A stretch of DNA of 64,000 nucleotides from Ornithinimicrobium flavum (lineage in GTDB: Bacteria > Actinomycetota > Actinomycetes > Actinomycetales > Dermatophilaceae): assembly GCF_004526345.1 (NCBI RefSeq), contig NZ_CP038213.1:1612001-1676000 (forward strand). Reading direction: 5' to 3'. Shown here in pieces: positions 46,606 through 54,710 of this stretch; the stretch's first letter is position 1; the number at the start of each line of letters is the position of its first letter. The translations under genes and the position numbers were made by a program. The notes below the pieces were generated by a model, which did not search any database, was not told the DNA's origin, and saw only the letters and a program-made list of their open reading frames with translations.

Positions 46606-47289
46606 ATGTTGCACCCCCCAGCCGACGTCCGCCTCGTGCTGGACATCGTCGGCATCTTCGTCTTTGCGCTGTCCGGGGGACTGGTCGGGGTCCGGGCCCG
46701 GCTGGACATGTTCGGCGTCGCCGTGCTCGCCTGGGCCACCGGCCTCGGGGGAGGCATCCTGCGGGACGTGCTCATCGGTGACGTCCCGCCGCCGGGGATC
46801 AGCAACCCCTGGTTCATCGTCACCGTCCTCGCGGCCGGACTGGTGACCTTCCTCTTCCACAGCCTCCTCGTCGACCTCAGCCGCACCCGCCCGCGCCTGC
46901 GGCTGGCCCGGATCGGTCAGGCGGTCAAGGTCCTCGACGCCGTCGGCCTGGCCACCTTCGCGGTGTCCGGGTCGCTCAAGGCCGTCAACCTGGGCGCGCC
47001 CCCGCTGGCCTGCGTCTTCGTCGGGACCATCACCGCCGTCGGTGGCGGGATGATCCGCGACGTGCTGGTCGGCCAGGTGCCGGAGGTCCTCCAGCGCGAG
47101 GTGTATGCCGTGCCCGCCGTGCTGGGCGCGGCCGCCATCGTCGTGGCCTCCGAGCTGGAGGTCCTCACCATGCCCGTCGTCTGGCTCGCGGTCGTCGCCA
47201 CCTTCGCCATCCGGATCGCCGCCATCGTCTTCGACCTGCAGGTCCCTCGACCACCGAAGTTCCCCACCCCCCACGGAGGACGCCCATGA
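46606..47289 (+). CDS. TRIC-type channel family membrane protein (UPF0126)
   Basis: 227 residues and seven helices in two related halves. Each half carries the family's Gly-rich signature with a following Arg-Asp: [18 protein letters not shown] and [18 protein letters not shown]. This is the prokaryotic TRIC (trimeric intracellular cation channel-like) family; family members are reported to conduct cations, but the role in bacteria is unclear. A TAGGCT box lies 9 nt before ATG. Its stop overlaps the ferrochelatase start (ATGA), so the two are coupled. Confidence 0.9.
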   Translation: MLHPPADVRLVLDIVGIFVFALSGGLVGVRARLDMFGVAVLAWATGLGGGILRDVLIGDVPPPGISNPWFIVTVLAAGLVTFLFHSLLVDLSRTRPRLRLARIGQAVKVLDAVGLATFAVSGSLKAVNLGAPPLACVFVGTITAVGGGMIRDVLVGQVPEVLQREVYAVPAVLGAAAIVVASELEVLTMPVVWLAVVATFAIRIAAIVFDLQVPRPPKFPTPHGGRP

Positions 47290-48559
47290 GCCAGCCCACC
47301 ATCGACCCCACCGAGCCGACCCCGGCCGAGCCGACCCCCACCGACGTCGGCCCCGCCCGGCCCGCGGAGGGTCAGATCCCGGACGGTCCGGTCGAGCCGA
47401 CGAGCGCGGCCGAGGACGAGGTCATCGCCGAGCTCGAGGAGAGCCTGGGGGAGGCCGAGCGCCACGACCTGCACCCCTACCAGGCGATCGTCCTGACCAG
47501 CTTCGGCGGGCCCGAGGCCCCCGAGGAGGTCATGCCCTTCCTCCGGCGGGTCACCGCCGGCCGGGGCATCCCCGACGAGCGGCTGGAGGAGGTGGCGGGT
47601 CACTACCTGCACTTCGGCGGCAGGAGCCCGATCAACGACCAGAACCGCGCCCTCATCGCCGCGCTCCGCGAGGAGCTCGACCGGCGCGGACTGCCCGTCC
47701 CGGTGCTCTTCGGCAACCGCAACTCCGAGCCCTTCCTCACCGACGCCCTCCGGGAGGCGCACGAGGGGGGGATGACGCGGGTGCTGGCGATCACCACCAG
47801 CGCCTACTCCTGCTATTCCTCGTGCCGTCAGTACCGCGAGGACATCGCGGCGGCGCTCGACACCCTGGCCGGGAGGATCGCACGCTGCACGTCGACAAGG
47901 TGCGGCAGTACTGGAACCACCCGGGCTTCTCCCGCGCCAACGCCCGCATCGTCACCGAGGGCGCCCGGGCGCTGCTGGACCGGACGGGACAGGCCCCGCA
48001 CCTGGTCTTCGTCACGCACTCGCTGCCGGACGCCATGGACGACACCTCCGGGCCCGGTGACGACGAGGGCAACCTCTACTCCCGGCAACACGCCGAGCTC
48101 GCCGCCGCGATCACCGCCGAGGCCTCCGCGACGCTCGGGACCACCCTGGAGCACGACCTCACCTACTGCTCGCGCTCCGGCCCGCCGAGCCAGCCGTGGC
48201 TGGAGCCCGACGTCGGGGACCACCTGCGGGTGCTCGCCGAGCGCGGGGTGCGGCACGTCGTGCTGGCCCCGATCGGCTTCGTCTCCGACCACATGGAGGT
48301 CGTCTTCGACCTCGACACCGAGGCGGTCGAGGTCGCCGAGGAGGTCGGGATCGAGCTGCTGCGCGTCCCCACCGTGGGGACGGACACCGAGTTCGTCCTC
48401 GGGCTGGTCGACCTGGCCCTCGAGCGTGCGGCCGAGGCCCGGGGCGAGCAGGTGGCGCAGCCGACGTGGCCGGGGACGGAGCCCCGCCCCTCGGTGTGCC
48501 GGCCCGGCTGCTGCCCCAACCTGCGGGTGAGCAAGCCGGCCGCCTGCGGGATGGACTGA
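47286..48559 (+). CDS. cpfC: Coproporphyrin III ferrochelatase, one frame break
   Basis: About 424 residues after correction. Inserts Fe(II) into coproporphyrin III in the coproporphyrin-dependent haem pathway of Gram-positives. An acidic/Pro-rich N-terminal extension (1-60) precedes [20 protein letters not shown]. The frame breaks at about 47870; the second frame gives [16 protein letters not shown] and [10 protein letters not shown] (catalytic His). The C-terminus [18 protein letters not shown] carries the cysteines of the 2Fe-2S cluster known from actinobacterial enzymes. One base seems missing in GGCCGGGAG. The gene is expected to be essential, so sequence error is likely. Coupled to the TRIC gene. 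Confidence 0.88.
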
Positions 48560-48560
48560 G

Positions 48561-49440
48561 GTGCCCGACCCGCTCGCCGTGCCGGCGCAGGAGCGCGCGG
48601 AGCTGGAGGAGCTGGCCGTCCCGTGTCGCCCTGGCGATCGAGGCCGGGGTGATGGTGCGCGACGAGCGGCCGGCGCACCTGGGCGTGCACCGCACCAAGA
48701 GCACCGACCTGGACGTCGTGACGGTGATGGACACCCGCTCCGAGGAGCTGCTGCGCGCCCGGCTCGCCGACGCGCGGTCGGACGACGCCGTGCTGGGTGA
48801 GGAGGTCGGCCTGTCCGGCGGCACCTCGGGGCTGTCCTGGGTGCTGGACCCCATCGACGGCACCGTCAACTACCTCTACGACCTGCCCGCGTATGCCGTC
48901 TCGGTCGCCGTGGTCGTCGGCGACCCCACCGTCCCCGGCGCGTGGTCACCCGTCGCCGGCGCCGTCATGAACCCGCGCACCGACGAGGTCTTCCACGCCC
49001 GCGCCGGAGGCGGTGCCCACCTGCTCACGGCCGAGGACTCGCGGCCGCTGCGGGTGGCCACCGGCGAGGACCTGGACGGGGCGCTCCTGGCGACCGGCTT
49101 CTCCTACGACCGCGAGGTCCGGGTGGGTCAGGCGGCCGTCATCGCGGACCTGCTCCCGCGGGTGCGGGACGTGCGCCGGATGGGGGCGGCCGCGCTGGAC
49201 CTGTGCCACGTGGCCGCGGGTCGCGTCGACGGCTACTGGGAGCGTGGCTGCCACGCCTGGGACGTCGCCGCGGGCATGCTCGTGGTCACCGAGGCCGGTG
49301 GCCTGGTGAGCGGGCTCGGTCTCGACGAGCCGGCCTCGGAGGACATGGTGGTGGCCGCGGGGTCACGGCTGCACCCGGTCCTGCGCGAGGAGCTGCAGCG
49401 TCTGGTCCAGGGCCGCCCTCGCACGACGCCCCCGTCGTAG
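48561..49440 (+). CDS. Inositol monophosphatase family protein, one frame break
   Basis: About 292 residues after correction. Mg-dependent sugar-phosphate phosphatase fold: LGEEVGLSGG (metal Glu), WVLDPIDGTVNYLYDLPA (metal Asp pair), and CHAWDVAAGMLVVTEAGG near the end. Members act on inositol phosphate, histidinol phosphate or FBP; the substrate is open. The first 18 codons from GTG 48561 (PDPLAVPAQERAELEELA) are in one frame and RVALAIEAGVMVRDER continues in another, so one extra base lies at about 48615-48618. Begins 1 bp after the ferrochelatase stop, hence the same operon. Confidence 0.85.
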
Positions 49441-49534
49441 TGCACAATGCCCGCTGCGAACGTTCCGCCCGGTCCCGGGCACAAAACAGGGTGCTGCGGC
49501 GTTCTGGGCAGAAGACACGCACGAGAGGGATGAG

Positions 49535-49834
49535 ATGGCGACTGACTACGACGCCCCACGCAAGACCGACGACGAGCTCAACGAGGATTCGATCGAGGAG
49601 CTGAAGGCTCGTCGCAACGACAAGGCCTCCGGCAGCGTCGACGTCGACGAGACCGAGCAGGCCGAGGGCTTCGAGCTGCCCGGGGCCGACCTGTCCAACG
49701 TCGAGCTGTCGGTGCACGTGCTGCCCCGGCAGCAGGACGAGTTCACCTGCTCACGGTGCTTCCTGGTGCACCACCGCAGCCAGCTGGCCAAGGAGGTCGG
49801 CGGCGCTCCGGTCTGCACCGAGTGCGCAGCCTGA
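49535..49834 (+). CDS. DUF4193 family protein
   Basis: 99 residues, a conserved actinobacterial family of unknown function. It opens [23 protein letters not shown], is acidic through the middle, and ends with a two-CxxC zinc-ribbon-like knuckle: [15 protein letters not shown] and PVCTECAA. It starts at ATG 49535 after AGAGGG. The 94 bp upstream include a short inverted repeat (GCCCGG, CCGGGC at 49467-49480) that could end the preceding operon. The position before dut is common in Micrococcales. Confidence 0.9.
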   Translation: MATDYDAPRKTDDELNEDSIEELKARRNDKASGSVDVDETEQAEGFELPGADLSNVELSVHVLPRQQDEFTCSRCFLVHHRSQLAKEVGGAPVCTECAA

Positions 49835-49866
49835 CGCCGGAGGGCGGCGTGCGGCCCGGCCCGGGA

Positions 49867-49872
49867 TACCCT
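49867..49872 (+). promoter_or_regulatory. -10 box of a probable leaderless promoter (dut)
   Basis: TACCCT ends 8 nt before the GTG at 49881, favouring that start over the GTG at 49875, which would lie only 2 nt away. Confidence 0.4.
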
Positions 49873-49880
49873 CGGTGATC

Positions 49881-50378
49881 GTGAGCCTCCCGACGTTGTC
49901 CGTCGCCCTGCGACGCATCGACCCCGACCTCCCGGTGCCGGCCCCGGCCCACCCCGGTGATGCCGGGGTCGACCTGTGCGCGCGGCAGGACGTGGAGCTC
50001 GCCCCCGGGGCCCGGGCGCTCGTCCCCACCGGGGTCGCCGTGGCGATCCCGCAGGGGTACGCCGGTTTCGTCCACCCCAGGTCCGGGCTGGCGGCCCGCC
50101 ACGGCCTCACCGTGGTGAACGCGCCGGGCACGGTGGACGCCGGCTACCGGGGCGAGATCCTGGTCAACCTGCTCAACACCGACCCGCAGCGCAGCGTGCG
50201 TCTGGCCCGGGGGGAGCGGATCGCCCAGCTCGTCCTGCAGCCCGTCCTGCTCCCCGTCTTCACCGAGGTGGACGACCTGGACCCCTCCCCACGCGGAGAC
50301 GGAGGCCACGGCTCGACCGGGACCGGCAGCCTCCCCGCGCCCCCGGCACCCTCCCGACCCCACCCCCTGAAGGACTGA
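49881..50378 (+). CDS. dut: dUTP diphosphatase
   Basis: 165-residue trimeric dUTPase, hydrolysing dUTP to dUMP to keep uracil out of DNA. Five motifs in order: [51 protein letters not shown] and the C-terminal arm [11 protein letters not shown] that closes over the active site. An about 15-residue Pro-rich tail follows the arm. The gene lies 7 bp before the DUF3710 gene and starts the dut-DUF3710-DUF3159-methyltransferase string. Confidence 0.94.
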   Translation: MSLPTLSVALRRIDPDLPVPAPAHPGDAGVDLCARQDVELAPGARALVPTGVAVAIPQGYAGFVHPRSGLAARHGLTVVNAPGTVDAGYRGEILVNLLNTDPQRSVRLARGERIAQLVLQPVLLPVFTEVDDLDPSPRGDGGHGSTGTGSLPAPPAPSRPHPLKD

Positions 50379-50385
50379 CCCGATC

Positions 50386-51291
50386 GTGGCACTGTTCGGC
50401 CGTAAGAAGCACAAGGACCTCACCGACGAGGAGCTCCTGGCCCTCGACGAGGACCAGGACGTCGCCGTCCGGCCGGAGCCGGAGGAGGGGGAGCCCGGCG
50501 TCGACCGCCCGTGGGTCCGCGCGGAGGACGGCCCCTACGACGTCTCGGAGTGGCGTGACGTCGACGGCAGGCTCGACCTGGGCGCGCTCCGGCTGCCGGT
50601 CGCCAAGGGGATGCAGCTGCGGCTCGACCTGGAGCAGGGGAGCGGGCGCGTCATCGGTGCGACCCTGGGCTTCGGCGCCTCGCAGGCCCAGGTCCAGGTC
50701 TTCGCGGCTCCCCGGACCGTGGGCCTGTGGGACGAGCTGCGCCAGGAGATCGCCCGCGGCCTGGTCGACGCCGGCGGGGCCGCCGAGACCGTCGACGGTC
50801 TGCTGGGCAAGGAGCTGCGCGCCCGGATGCCCGGGCAGGCGCCCGACGGGCGGGTGGCCTTCCAGCCCGCCCGCTTCCTGGGTGTCGACGGGCCCCGGTG
50901 GTTCCTCCGGGTCGTCGTCAACGGTGCGGCCGCGACCGACGACCAGCAGCTGAGGGGGATCCTGCAGGTGGTCCGGCGCATCGTCGTGCGCCGCGGCGAC
51001 GAGCCGCGGCCCCCGCGCGAGATCCTCACGCTCACCCCGCCGAAGGGCTTCGAGGAGGCCCTCGCCAAGGAGGCCGCGGCCCGCAAGGCACAGGCCCAGC
51101 AGGCCCAGCAGGCGGCCGTGCGGCGGGTCGCCGCGAAGGCTCCGTCCCTCAGCTCCGGCGACGCGACCGCCATCGCCGGCATCGCGCCCCAGGCCCAGGG
51201 TGCGGAGGGCCGCATACCCGCCCCCGCCCCCGCGCCCCAGCCGCCGGCCAGCGACGCCCCCAAGGCACCCACCAACCCGGACTTCACGTGA
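50386..51291 (+). CDS. DUF3710 family protein
   Basis: 301 residues. After a charged N-terminus (MALFGRKKHKDLTDEELLAL) comes the DUF3710 core (about 45-215: GPYDVSEWRDVDGRLDLGALRLP, VAFQPARFLGVDGPRWFLRVVVNG). The C-terminal 75 residues are Ala/Gln/Pro-rich and probably disordered (KAQAQQAQQAAVRR, then PAPAPAPQPPAS). Function unknown; the gene is nearly always next to dut in actinobacteria. It starts at GTG 50386 and its stop overlaps the DUF3159 start (GTGA). Confidence 0.9.
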   Translation: MALFGRKKHKDLTDEELLALDEDQDVAVRPEPEEGEPGVDRPWVRAEDGPYDVSEWRDVDGRLDLGALRLPVAKGMQLRLDLEQGSGRVIGATLGFGASQAQVQVFAAPRTVGLWDELRQEIARGLVDAGGAAETVDGLLGKELRARMPGQAPDGRVAFQPARFLGVDGPRWFLRVVVNGAAATDDQQLRGILQVVRRIVVRRGDEPRPPREILTLTPPKGFEEALAKEAAARKAQAQQAQQAAVRRVAAKAPSLSSGDATAIAGIAPQAQGAEGRIPAPAPAPQPPASDAPKAPTNPDFT

Positions 51292-52034
51292 GCGAGCCCG
51301 AGGCCGAGGCCGCCACCACCGAGGCGGCGACCACCGAGGCCACGGTCGAGGAGGTCATCCGGCGTCGCATCGGTGACGCGCTCGGAGGGTGGTACGGCTC
51401 CCTCGAGACCGCGCTGCCCACCGTCGCCTTCGTCGTCACCTGGCTGGTGCTCGACGACGTCCGGACCGCCGTGATCGCCTCGGCGGCGCTGCTGACGGTG
51501 CTGGCGCTCGTGCGGCTGCTCGTGGTCAAGGGATCGATGCGGTTCCTCGTCTCGGCCGTGATCGCCACCGCGCTGGCGGCCTTCTTCGCCCTGCGCTCCG
51601 GTCAGGCCGAGGACGCCTTCCTGCCCGGCATCCTGACCAGCGCCGCGTATGCCGTGGGCGCGGTCGTCTCGATCCTGGTCCGGTGGCCGCTGGTCGGTTT
51701 CATCGTCGCCATCGGCGACCCCGACTACGCGGAGCGGCCCACGGCGTGGCGCCGGGACAAGGGGCTGCTGCGCGTCTGCATCAGGCTCACCTGGGTCCTG
51801 GTCGCGCTGTTCGTGCTGCGCGTGGCGATCATGCTGCCGCTCTACCTCGCGGGTGAGGTCGCGTGGCTGGGCGTGGCGAAGATCGCCCTGGGCTGGCCGG
51901 CGTACCTGCTCGCGATCGTCGTCATGGCGATGATGCTCGCGACCGGCCGGACGCGCCAGACACCGGACGGTGAGTCGGACGACGTGACCGAGCGGATGGC
52001 GCAGGCGCACGCCGAGCGGGAGCGTCGTGACTGA
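51288..52034 (+). CDS. DUF3159 family membrane protein
   Basis: 248 residues. A polar N-terminus with EAATTEAATTEATVEEV (short Ala-Thr-Glu repeats) is followed by about six membrane helices of the DUF3159 family: LPTVAFVVTWLVL, VRTAVIASAALLTVLALVRLL, FLVSAVIATALAAFFAL and others. The GWYGSLETALPTVAF opening and YAERPTAWRRDKGLLRVC loop are characteristic. Function unknown. Coupled to DUF3710 by GTGA, and its end overlaps the methyltransferase start by 8 bp. Confidence 0.9.
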   Translation: MSEPEAEAATTEAATTEATVEEVIRRRIGDALGGWYGSLETALPTVAFVVTWLVLDDVRTAVIASAALLTVLALVRLLVVKGSMRFLVSAVIATALAAFFALRSGQAEDAFLPGILTSAAYAVGAVVSILVRWPLVGFIVAIGDPDYAERPTAWRRDKGLLRVCIRLTWVLVALFVLRVAIMLPLYLAGEVAWLGVAKIALGWPAYLLAIVVMAMMLATGRTRQTPDGESDDVTERMAQAHAERERRD

Positions 52035-53361
52035 CCCCCTGGCCGTCGGGGACGTCGTCGAGGTCGAGATCGGCCCGGTGGCGCACGGCGGCCACTGCAT
52101 CGCCCGCCACGGCGAGCAGCAGCAGGTGCTCTTCGTGCGGCACACCCTCCCGGGGGAACGGGTGCGGGCACGGGTGACCGAGGTCGGGCCGCAGGGTCGC
52201 TACCTGCGGGCCGACGCCGTGGAGGTCCTCACGGCCTCCCCGGACCGGGTCGTGCCTCCCTGCCCCTACGCCGGGCCCGGACGGTGCGGGGGGTGCGACT
52301 GGCAGCACGTCGACCTGGCCGCCCAGCGTCGGCTCAAGACGGCCGTGGTCATCGAGCAGCTGCAGCGGCTCGCCGGGCTGTCCGGCGAGCAGATCGAGCC
52401 CCTGGGTGCGGGGTGCGAGCCGGTCCCGGGGGACGAAGCAGGCCTGCGGTGGCGCACCCGGGTCGAGTTCGCCGTCGCCCGGGGCGCGGGGAGGTCGGTG
52501 GGGCTCCGCGCCCACCGCTCCCACGACGTGGTGCCGCTCCAGGACTGCCTCATCGCGACCAGCGAGGTGGTCGCGACCGGCGTGCTGCAGGAGGTACCCC
52601 CGTCGGGCGTGGTCGCCGTGGACGTCGTCGCTCCCTCCGTGGGGGGGCCCGTGGTCGTGCCGCTGGCCCTGGACGACTCCGGCCGAGGGCGACGACGACC
52701 GCAGCGGCGTGGGTCCTCCCGACGGGGCGTGCGGCAGATGCCCCGTCCCGTGGGGCCGGTGCCGGAGGTGGAGGAACGGGTGGTGCTGGCGGACGGGAGC
52801 CGGCACGACTACACCGTCTCGGCGCGCGGCTTCTGGCAGGTGCACCCGGGGGCCGCGGCCACCTTCACCCAGCAGGTCCTGGATTGGCTCCGTCCGGCGC
52901 CGGGGGAGCGGGCGCTGGACCTCTACAGCGGGGTCGGGCTCTTCGCGGTCCCGCTGGCCGAGGCCGTCGGGGCGGGCGGCGCGGTCCTGGCGGTCGAGGC
53001 CGACGAGGAGGCGACGCGGTCCGCGAGGGCGCATCTGGCGCCATACCCCTGGGCCGAGGCGGTCGCGGAGCCGACCGAGACGGCCCTGGACCGCCTGGTC
53101 ACCGTCGGGGAGCGGGTCGACGTCGTCGTGCTGGACCCGCCCCGCTCCGGGGCCGGGGCGGCCGTGGTGCGCTCGGTCGCGGCGCTCGGGGCCCGAGCGG
53201 TCGTCTACGTCGCCTGCGACCCGGCCGCTCTCGCGCGCGACGTGGCCACGGCGCGGGAGGCCGGGCTCGAGCTCGTGGCGGTGCGGGTGCTGGACGCCTT
53301 CCCCATGACGCACCACGTCGAGTGCCTGGCGCTGCTGCGGCCACGCGGGACCGACGGCTGA
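52027..53361 (+). CDS. 23S rRNA/tRNA (uracil-5-)-methyltransferase family protein with TRAM domain
   Basis: 444 residues. Methylates C5 of a uracil in rRNA or tRNA using SAM (TrmA/RlmD family). Order: TRAM RNA-binding domain (1-65), 4Fe-4S cysteines in CPYAGPGRCGGCDWQH, a middle domain, SAM site ALDLYSGVGLFAVPLAE, VVVLDPPRSGAG, and the catalytic Cys in VYVACDPAALARD. Residues about 219-242 are unusually Arg-rich with several CGA codons and may be a patch read out of frame between two small indels. It starts at GTG 52027, overlapping DUF3159. Confidence 0.9.
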   Translation: MTDPLAVGDVVEVEIGPVAHGGHCIARHGEQQQVLFVRHTLPGERVRARVTEVGPQGRYLRADAVEVLTASPDRVVPPCPYAGPGRCGGCDWQHVDLAAQRRLKTAVVIEQLQRLAGLSGEQIEPLGAGCEPVPGDEAGLRWRTRVEFAVARGAGRSVGLRAHRSHDVVPLQDCLIATSEVVATGVLQEVPPSGVVAVDVVAPSVGGPVVVPLALDDSGRGRRRPQRRGSSRRGVRQMPRPVGPVPEVEERVVLADGSRHDYTVSARGFWQVHPGAAATFTQQVLDWLRPAPGERALDLYSGVGLFAVPLAEAVGAGGAVLAVEADEEATRSARAHLAPYPWAEAVAEPTETALDRLVTVGERVDVVVLDPPRSGAGAAVVRSVAALGARAVVYVACDPAALARDVATAREAGLELVAVRVLDAFPMTHHVECLALLRPRGTDG

Positions 53362-53409
53362 GACCCGACCCTGACGGACGGCTGAGGCCCGACCCTGACG
53401 GACGGCTGA
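53353..53409 (+). repeat. 24-bp tandem repeat spanning the methyltransferase stop codon
   Basis: Two 24-bp units starting GACGGCTGAG (53353-53376 and 53377-53400), differing at one position (A/G), plus a partial third copy GACGGCTGA (53401-53409). Each copy repeats the gene's own stop region, so it looks like a tandem duplication by slippage. Confidence 0.85.
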
Positions 53410-53448
53410 CGCCGCGCAGGCGCGCCATCCCCCCTCGGGGAACCTCGT

Positions 53449-54513
53449 TCAGGTGGCCGGGAAGGCCGCCGCGTCCAGGGCGTCCACGAGGTCGCCCAAC
53501 CCCTCCACGTCCTCCCATCCCACGTTGCCCAGGAGCACCAGAGTGGTGTCGGTCGCGGGCCGGCAGCGCGCGATCGCGCAGACCCCCGGGTCGCCCCCGG
53601 CCTTGCCGAAGACCCCGTCGTCCCGGACGAGCACGCCGCAGCCCGCCGAGGTGTCCTCGTCCACCCGCACCCGGGGGGTGAGGACGTCGGTCGGCCGCAC
53701 GCCACGCCATACCCCACCGCGGTGCACGCCCCGCAGGAAGCGCTCGACGTCGCCGACGGTGACGAAGGCGCCGCCGTCCCCGCCGCCGACCGCCGGGATC
53801 GAGAAGATGTTGGTGCGCCACGGTGCACCCGGGGTCAGGGGCCGCCGGTGTCCCGTCGCCACGTCGGGGTGGGCCTCGTCCAGCGCGAGGTAGCCGCTGC
53901 GGGTCATCCCGGCCGGCTCGAGTACGCGCCTGGTCATGGCCTCCGCGAAGGGCAGGCCGGACACGTGGGCGAGCAGGATGCCGAGCAGGACGTAGCCGGC
54001 GTTGCTGTAGTGGAAGGCCGTGCCCGGCGGGCAGACGGGCGGCAGGTCGGCGAAGAGCGGCAGGATGTCGAGGTCGTCGCGCACGCGGTAGCTCGGCAGC
54101 TCGGTCCAGATCGTCGCGTAGTCCTCGACGAAGCCGGGGAGGTCCTCGTCCTCCTCCGCGTAGTCGGCCAGGCCGGCGGTGTGCGTGATGAGGTGCTCGA
54201 CGGTGACGTCGGGCCTGAGCGTGGAGGGTCTCGAGGCCTCCGGGAGGACATCGACGACCCGGTCCTGCAGGGCGACCTCGCCCCGACCGACCGCGTCGAG
54301 GACCCCCACGGCGGTGAACGCCTTGCTGAGCGACGCCGTGCCGAAGCGGGTGCCCACGTGCACGGGGGTGCCCTGGGCCCGGTCGGCCAACCCGTGGCAG
54401 GACTCCAGCAGCACCTGCTCACCCTTCGTGACGCGGACGACCCCCGAGAACCCCTCGTCGGCCTCGAGACCCGCCACCTGGTTCCGCACCGTCCGCCACC
54501 GCGCATCGCTCAT
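53449..54513 (-). CDS. Serine hydrolase, beta-lactamase/penicillin-binding-protein fold
   Basis: 354 residues of the class C beta-lactamase-like family. SxxK is SLSK in GTASLSKAFTAVG, the YxN motif is HYSNAGYVLLG, and HTAGLADY and GGGDGGAFVTVGD are other family landmarks. No signal peptide is visible, so a cytoplasmic esterase or D-aminopeptidase-like role is as likely as a cell-wall one. It ends convergent with the RNA methyltransferase, with the tandem repeat between them. A CATGAT box lies 6 nt before ATG 54513. Confidence 0.87.
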   Translation of the reverse strand: MSDARWRTVRNQVAGLEADEGFSGVVRVTKGEQVLLESCHGLADRAQGTPVHVGTRFGTASLSKAFTAVGVLDAVGRGEVALQDRVVDVLPEASRPSTLRPDVTVEHLITHTAGLADYAEEDEDLPGFVEDYATIWTELPSYRVRDDLDILPLFADLPPVCPPGTAFHYSNAGYVLLGILLAHVSGLPFAEAMTRRVLEPAGMTRSGYLALDEAHPDVATGHRRPLTPGAPWRTNIFSIPAVGGGDGGAFVTVGDVERFLRGVHRGGVWRGVRPTDVLTPRVRVDEDTSAGCGVLVRDDGVFGKAGGDPGVCAIARCRPATDTTLVLLGNVGWEDVEGLGDLVDALDAAAFPAT

Positions 54514-54585
54514 GGGGCCATCATGCTGCGGGGGTCCGACAGGTCCACGGGTTTGCGCAGGCGACCGGCTGCGGGGCAGCGCGTG

Positions 54586-54603
54586 TCGAACTGCTCAGTT
54601 CGA
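54586..54603. promoter_or_regulatory. SOS-box-like inverted repeat before the DUF222/HNH gene
   Basis: TCGAACT and AGTTCGA flank a 4-nt centre. The half-sites TCGAAC/GTTCGA are those of the actinobacterial LexA box, but the spacing is 6 rather than the usual 4. A TAACAT -10-like box follows at about 54614. Confidence 0.45.
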
Positions 54604-54710
54604 ACGCGTGTGCTAACATTGATGCAGTTGGTGGGACGGGGGCCCCAGGCCGGGGAGGGCTGCGGCGAGGTCCGCCTGAGGGGTTGGCGAGGGGTAGGGG
54701 AGGAGCCGCG

